Part shown: positions 58,800 through 64,000 of the stretch, piece after piece
Position numbering within the stretch: the first letter of the stretch is position 1
How the letters are laid out: the number at the start of each line of letters is the position of its first letter
NCBI RefSeq assembly: GCF_024679095.1
Contig: NW_026111228.1
Coordinates: 434,001 to 498,000 of the forward strand
DNA from: Eriocheir sinensis
Lineage: Eukaryota > Arthropoda > Malacostraca > Decapoda > Varunidae
Direction of reading: 5' to 3'
Length of the DNA stretch: 64,000 nucleotides
Notes under the pieces: generated by a model
The model's database searches: none
Told to the model about the DNA's origin: nothing
What the model saw: only the letters and a program-made list of their open reading frames with translations
Made by a program: the position numbers and the translations under genes

Positions 58800-61700
58800 T
58801 TATAGGTGTTTACATCATTTGATGTGTATTTTGTATATATATTTCTATATAAATCTACGTATTCGTATATAGATTTTGAAATAAATTGACACTGTTTTAT
58901 GTGTATTTTGCATATTTTTTCAATACAAATTTACCTTATTTTATATGCATTTTGTATATTAATTTTAATACAAATTTAATTATGCTATGTGTATTTTTGT
59001 ATATGTATTTTTCAAAAAATATGCTTTATTTTATGGGTATTTTGCATTTTTATTTTCATGCAAATTTACATTATTTTATTTATATTGTTTTTTTTTTAAT
59101 TAATTTTACATTATTCTTTAGTATTCTTTTTATAAGAAATGCGTTATTTGATGGGAATTTTGCATCTTTATTTTCATACAAATTTACATTATTTTATTAA
59201 TATTCGGTGTATTTATTTTGATACGATTTCACATTATTCTATTTGTTTTTGTATATATTTTTTTTATACATATTTACATTATTTAATGTGTATCTTGCAT
59301 CTTTTATCGTAATTTTGTTTATTTATTTTTATACGAATTTACATTATTTTAGGTGTATTTGATATGTATATTTTTATACTTATTTATATCATTTTATTTG
59401 TGTTTTGAATATATATTTTCATAGAAATTTACTCTATTTTATGGGTATTCGTATATATATTTTGATACAAATTTACATTATTTATGTTTATTTTGCATAT
59501 CTATTTCAATACAAATTTACCATATTAAATGTGTATTTTGTATATTTATTTTAATACAAATTTAATTATCTTATGTGTATTTTTGTAAAAATATGCGTTA
59601 TTATTTGGGTATTTTGCATCTTTATTTTCATACAAATTTACATTATTTTATTGATATTCTGTTTATTTATTCTGATACGATTTTACATTATTCTATGTGT
59701 ATTTTGTATATATATTTTTATACACATTTACATTATTTAATGTATATTTTGTATATATATTTTATATAAATTTACGCTATTTTATGTGTATTTGTTTATA
59801 TATTTTCATACAAATTTACAATATTTTATGAGTAATTTGTATATGTAGTTCAATACAGATTTGCCTAATTTTATGTGTATTTTGCATATCTATTTTCAAA
59901 CAGATTTAAATTATTTTTATGTATTTTTTATATATTTTTATACAAATTTTAGTTATTTTATTTGTATTTTGTATTTATATTTTCCTATAAATATACATTC
60001 TTTTAGTGGAATTTTGTTCATTTATTTTCATAAGAATTTACATAATTTTATGTGTATTTTGTATATATATTTTTCTACGTATTTACATTATTTTATGTGT
60101 ATTTTTTATATATATTTTCATAAAAATTTACGTTATTTTATTGTGTGTATTCGTATATGATTTGATACAAATTTACATTATTTTATGTTTATTTTGCATA
60201 TCTATTTCAATATAGATTTACCTTATTGTATTGTAATTATTTTATGTGTACTTTGTATACATTTTCTTATACGTATTTACTTCATTTAATGTGTATTTTG
60301 TATATATATTTTTATAGTAATCTACGTTATTTTATGTGTATTGGTATATATATTTTGAAGCAAATTTACATTGTTTTATATGTATTTAGCATATCTATTT
60401 CAATATAAATCTACCTTATTGTATGTGCATTTTGTATATTTATTGTAATACAAATTTAAATATTTTATTATTTTGGTATATATATTTTAATAAAAAGAGT
60501 TTTATATAAATTTAAAATATTTTATGTGTGTTTTGTATATCTATTTTCATACAAATACACATTTTTTATTGATATTTTGCTTATTTATTTGACGCGAATT
60601 CACATTATTTAATGTGTATTGTGTATATATATTTTTATACGTATTTACGTCATTTCATGTGTATTTTGTATATATATTTCTATAGAAATATATGTTATTT
60701 TATGTGTATTCGTATATATTTTTTGAAACAAATATACATTGTTTTATGTGCATTTTGCATATTTTTTCAATATAAATTTACCTTATTGTACGTGCATTTT
60801 GTATATTAATTTTAATACAAATTTAATTATTCTATGTGTATTTTTGTATATGTATTTTCATAAAAAAATGCTTTATTTTATGGGTATTTTGCATCTTTAT
60901 TTTCATACAAATTTACCTTATTTTATTGATATTCTGTGTATTTATTTTGATACGATTTTACATAATTCTATGTATATTTTGTATATATATTTCATACAAA
61001 TGAACGTTATTTTATGTGAATTTGTTTTCATTTCATACAAATTTACATTATTTTATGTGTATTTTGTACATGTATTTAAATACAAATTTAACTAATTATA
61101 TGTGTATTATGTATATCTATTTTCATACAAACTGAAATTAATTTTGTGTATTTTAGTATATATTTTTATTCAAATTTTCGTAATTTTAAGTAAATTTTGT
61201 ATATTTATTTTCCTACAAATATACGTTCTTTTATCGGAATTTTGTTTATTTATTTTGATACGAGTTTTCATTATTTTAGGTGTATTTGATATATATATTT
61301 TTATACTTATTTACATAATTTTATATGTATTTTGAATATATATTTTCATAGAAATTTACTCTATTTTATGTGTATTCGTATATATATTTTGATACAAATT
61401 TACATTATTTATGTGTATTTCGCATATCTATTTCAATACAAATTTTCTTTATTGTATGTGCCTTTTGTATATTTATTTTGATGCAAATTTAATTCTTTTA
61501 TGTGTATTTTTGTATATATATTTTTAAACAAATATGCGTTATTATATGGGTATTTTGCATCTTTATTTTCATACAAATTTACATTATTTTATTGATTGTC
61601 TGTTTATTTATTTTGATACGATTTTACGTTATTCTGTGTATTTTGTATATATATTTTTAGACATATTTACATTATTTAATGTATATTTTGTACATATATA

Positions 61701-61967
61701 TAATGGAAATTTACGTTATCTTATGTGTATTTGTTTATATATTTTCATACAAATTTACATTATTTTATGTGTATTTTATATGTATTTCAATAAAAATTTG
61801 CCTAATTTCATTTGTGTTTTGCATATCTATTTTCAAACAAATTTAAATTATTTTTGTGTATTTTTGTATTATTTTTATACAAATTTTTTTTATTTTATTT
61901 GTATTTTGTATATATATTTTCCTACACATATACATTCTTTTAGAGGAAATTTTGTTTATTTATTTTG

Positions 61968-62012
61968 ATACGAATTTACATTATTTTATGTGTATTTTGT
62001 ATATATATTTTC
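61968..62012 (+). repeat. Reference 45-bp monomer
   Basis: This is a clean single unit chosen as reference. It opens with ATACGAA (ATACAAA in most units), continues with TTTACAT, TATTTT, ATGTG, TATTTTGTAT and ends in an alternating TA/T spacer. The outer boxes ATACAAA and TTTGTAT are inverted copies of each other, and so are ACAT and ATGT inside them. It has no stop trinucleotide in any forward frame. Confidence 0.9.
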
Positions 62013-62530
62013 ATAAAAATTTACGTAATTTTATTGTGTGTATTCGTATATATTTTGATAAAAATTTTCATTATTTTATGTGTTTTTTGCATATCTATTT
62101 CAATAAAAATCTACCTTATTGTATGTGTATTTTGTATATTTATTTTAATACAAATTTAATTATTTTATGTGTATTTTTGTATATATTTTTTTTTAAATAT
62201 GAGATATTTTATGGGTATTTTGCATCTTTAATTTTATAAATTTTTACATTACGTACATATATTTTATACGTATTTACATTATTTAATGTGTATTTTGTTT
62301 ATATATTTTTATACAAATTTACGTTATTATATGTGTATTTGAATATATATTTTAATACAAATTTACATTATTTTATGTATTTACTATATTTATTTCAATT
62401 CAAATTTAGCTTATTTTATGTGTCTTTTGTATATCTATTTTCATACAAATTTAATTATTTTTGTTTATTTTTGTATTAAGTTTTATACAATTTTACGTTA
62501 ATTTATGTGTATTTTGTATATTTATATTTA

Positions 62531-63243
62531 TACAAGTAAACATTCTTTTATTGGCATTTAGTTTATTTATTTTGATACGAATTTACATTATTTTATGTGT
62601 ATTTTGTATACATTTTCTTATACGTATTTACTTCATTTTATGTGTATTTTGTATATATATTTTATAGAAATCTACGTTATTTTATGTGTATTCGTATGTA
62701 TATTTTGAAACAAATTTACATTGTTTTATATGTATTTTGCATATCTATTTCAATACAAATTTACCTTATTGTATGTACATTTTGTATATTTATTGTAATA
62801 CAAGTTTAAATATTTTATGTGCATTTTGGAATATATATTTTCATAAAAAATGCGTTGTTTTATGGGTATTTTGCATCTTTATTTTCATACAAATTTACAT
62901 TATTTTATTAATATTCTGTGTATTTATTTTGAAACTATTTTACATTATTCTATTTGTGTTTTGTATATATTTTTTTATACATATTTACATTATTTAATGT
63001 GTATTTTCTATATATATTTCATACAAATTTTCGTTATTTTAAGTGTATTTGTTTATATATTTTTATTCAAATTTATATTATTTTATGTGAATTTTGTATA
63101 TGTATTTCAATAGAAATTTACCTAATTTCATGTGTATTTTGTATATATATTTTATACAAATATAAATTATTTTTTGTGTATTTTTGTATAGAGTTTTATA
63201 CAAATTTACAATATTTTATGTGTATTTTGTATATATATTTTCA
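62531..63243 (+). repeat. 16-monomer higher-order repeat unit (713 bp)
   Basis: Sixteen subtypes run in order from one CACATTCTTTTATTG-like monomer (here with AACATTCTTT) to the next. Markers include the TACTTCATTTT unit, the GTGTATTCGTAT unit, the TTGTTTTATATG unit, the TTGTATGTACATT unit, the ATGCGTTGTTTTATGGG unit, the TTAATATTCTG unit, the CATTATTCTATTTG unit, the TTAAGTGTATTTG unit, the CCTAATTTCATG unit and the TTTTTTGTGTATTTTTG unit. The same order recurs in earlier + blocks, for example around 8590-9300 and 26950-27660. Confidence 0.8.
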
Positions 63244-63888
63244 TACAAATACACATTCTTTTATTGATATATTGTTTATTTATTTTGATGCGAATTTATA
63301 TTATTTAATGTGTATTGTGTATATATATTTTTATACGTATTTACGTCATTTCATGTGTATTTTGTATATATATTTCTATAGAAATATACGTTATTTTATG
63401 TGTATTCGTATATATATTTTGAAACAAATATACATTGTTATGTGCATTTTGCATATTTTTTCAATACAAATTTACCTTATTTTACGTGCATTTTGTATAT
63501 TAATTTTAATACAAATTTAGCTATTCTATGTTTATTTTTGTATATGTATTATTATAAAAATATGCTTTATTTTATAGGTATTTTGCATCTTTATTTTCAT
63601 ACAAAATTACATTATTTTATTGATTTTCTGTGTATTTATTTTGATACGATTTTACATTATTCTATGTATATTTTGTATATCTATTTTATACCAATGTACG
63701 TTATTTTATGTGAATTTGTTTTCATTTCATACAAATTTACATTATTTTATGTGAATTTTGTACATGTATTTAAATACAAATTTAACTAGTTATATGTGTA
63801 TTTTGTATATCTATTTTCATAGAAATTGAAATTAATATTTTTATTCAGATTTTCGTAATTTTATGTGTATTTTATATATTTATTTTCC
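63244..63888 (+). repeat. 15-monomer variant higher-order unit (645 bp)
   Basis: This unit follows directly on the 16-mer and repeats its subtype order in diverged form, but one monomer (the TTATTTAATG unit after the CATTATTCTATG unit) is missing. The diverged equivalents include TTGTACATG, AACTAGTTATATG and CGTAATTTTATG units. It ends at the next CGTTCTTTTATCGG unit. The 713 and 645 bp lengths match the commonest spacings of the GGGTATTTTGCAT marker in 6940-9640. Confidence 0.72.
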
Positions 63889-64000
63889 TACAAATATACG
63901 TTCTTTTATCGGAGTTTTATTTATTTATTTTGATACGAATTTTCATTTTTTTTAGGTGTATTTGATATATATATTTTTATACTTATTTACATAATTTTAT

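Overview
This 64 kb window is, end to end, a very AT-rich eukaryote-type satellite. I find no protein-coding gene, rRNA, tRNA, CRISPR array or recognisable transposon in it. The lineage cannot be read from the sequence. The lack of genes, the tandem monomers grouped into higher-order units, the long (TA)n tracts and the nested duplications all point to nuclear heterochromatin (centromeric, pericentromeric, subtelomeric or sex/B-chromosome) rather than to a bacterium, virus or organelle.

Building block. The basic unit is a degenerate monomer of about 45 bp (single units 43-46 bp); a clean example is 61968-62012, with only about 5 G/C in 45 bases. It starts with ATACAAA, has a central ACAT-6 nt-ATGT, then TTTGTAT, then a TA/T-rich spacer. 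ATACAAA and TTTGTAT are reverse complements, so every standard monomer carries a nested dyad. Monomers come in recognisable subtypes that follow each other in a fixed order, giving a higher-order repeat of 16 monomers (713 bp measured from 62531 to 63243) with a 15-monomer version (645 bp, 63244-63888).

Layout. The array is split into about 40 blocks of alternating orientation. About 40 kb reads in the + sense (ATACAAA...TTTGTAT-spacer) and about 24 kb is inverted. The longest + blocks are 3574-10110, 21883-28482, 32933-37550 and 57682-64000. The longest inverted blocks are 10111-14844, 14938-16951, 28483-30403, 43618-45795 and 48882-51860. Many of the orientation switches fall on perfect or near-perfect palindromes. 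Only about 40 bp (38001-38040) does not look like monomer sequence.

Duplication history. A 6.4 kb block is present three times in direct orientation (3574-10110, about 22861-28482, 57682-64000), each copy with a (TA)n tract near its start. Two large inverted duplications have almost constant coordinate sums: 16952-21817 with 26750-31624 (about 4.87 kb arms) and 11690-14255 with 32935-35510 (about 2.57 kb arms). Local tandem duplications of about 938, 1309 and 367 bp each contain internal orientation switches. A recent duplication of about 860 bp links 1-860 and 20418-21277.

Coding. The + sense consensus has no TAA, TAG or TGA in any frame, and 45 is divisible by 3. Long open frames therefore appear in all three frames on whichever strand carries the + sense, encoding 15-residue repeats. 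I treat all of them as by-products of the satellite. Boundary coordinates were placed by eye and are accurate to roughly 10 bases.
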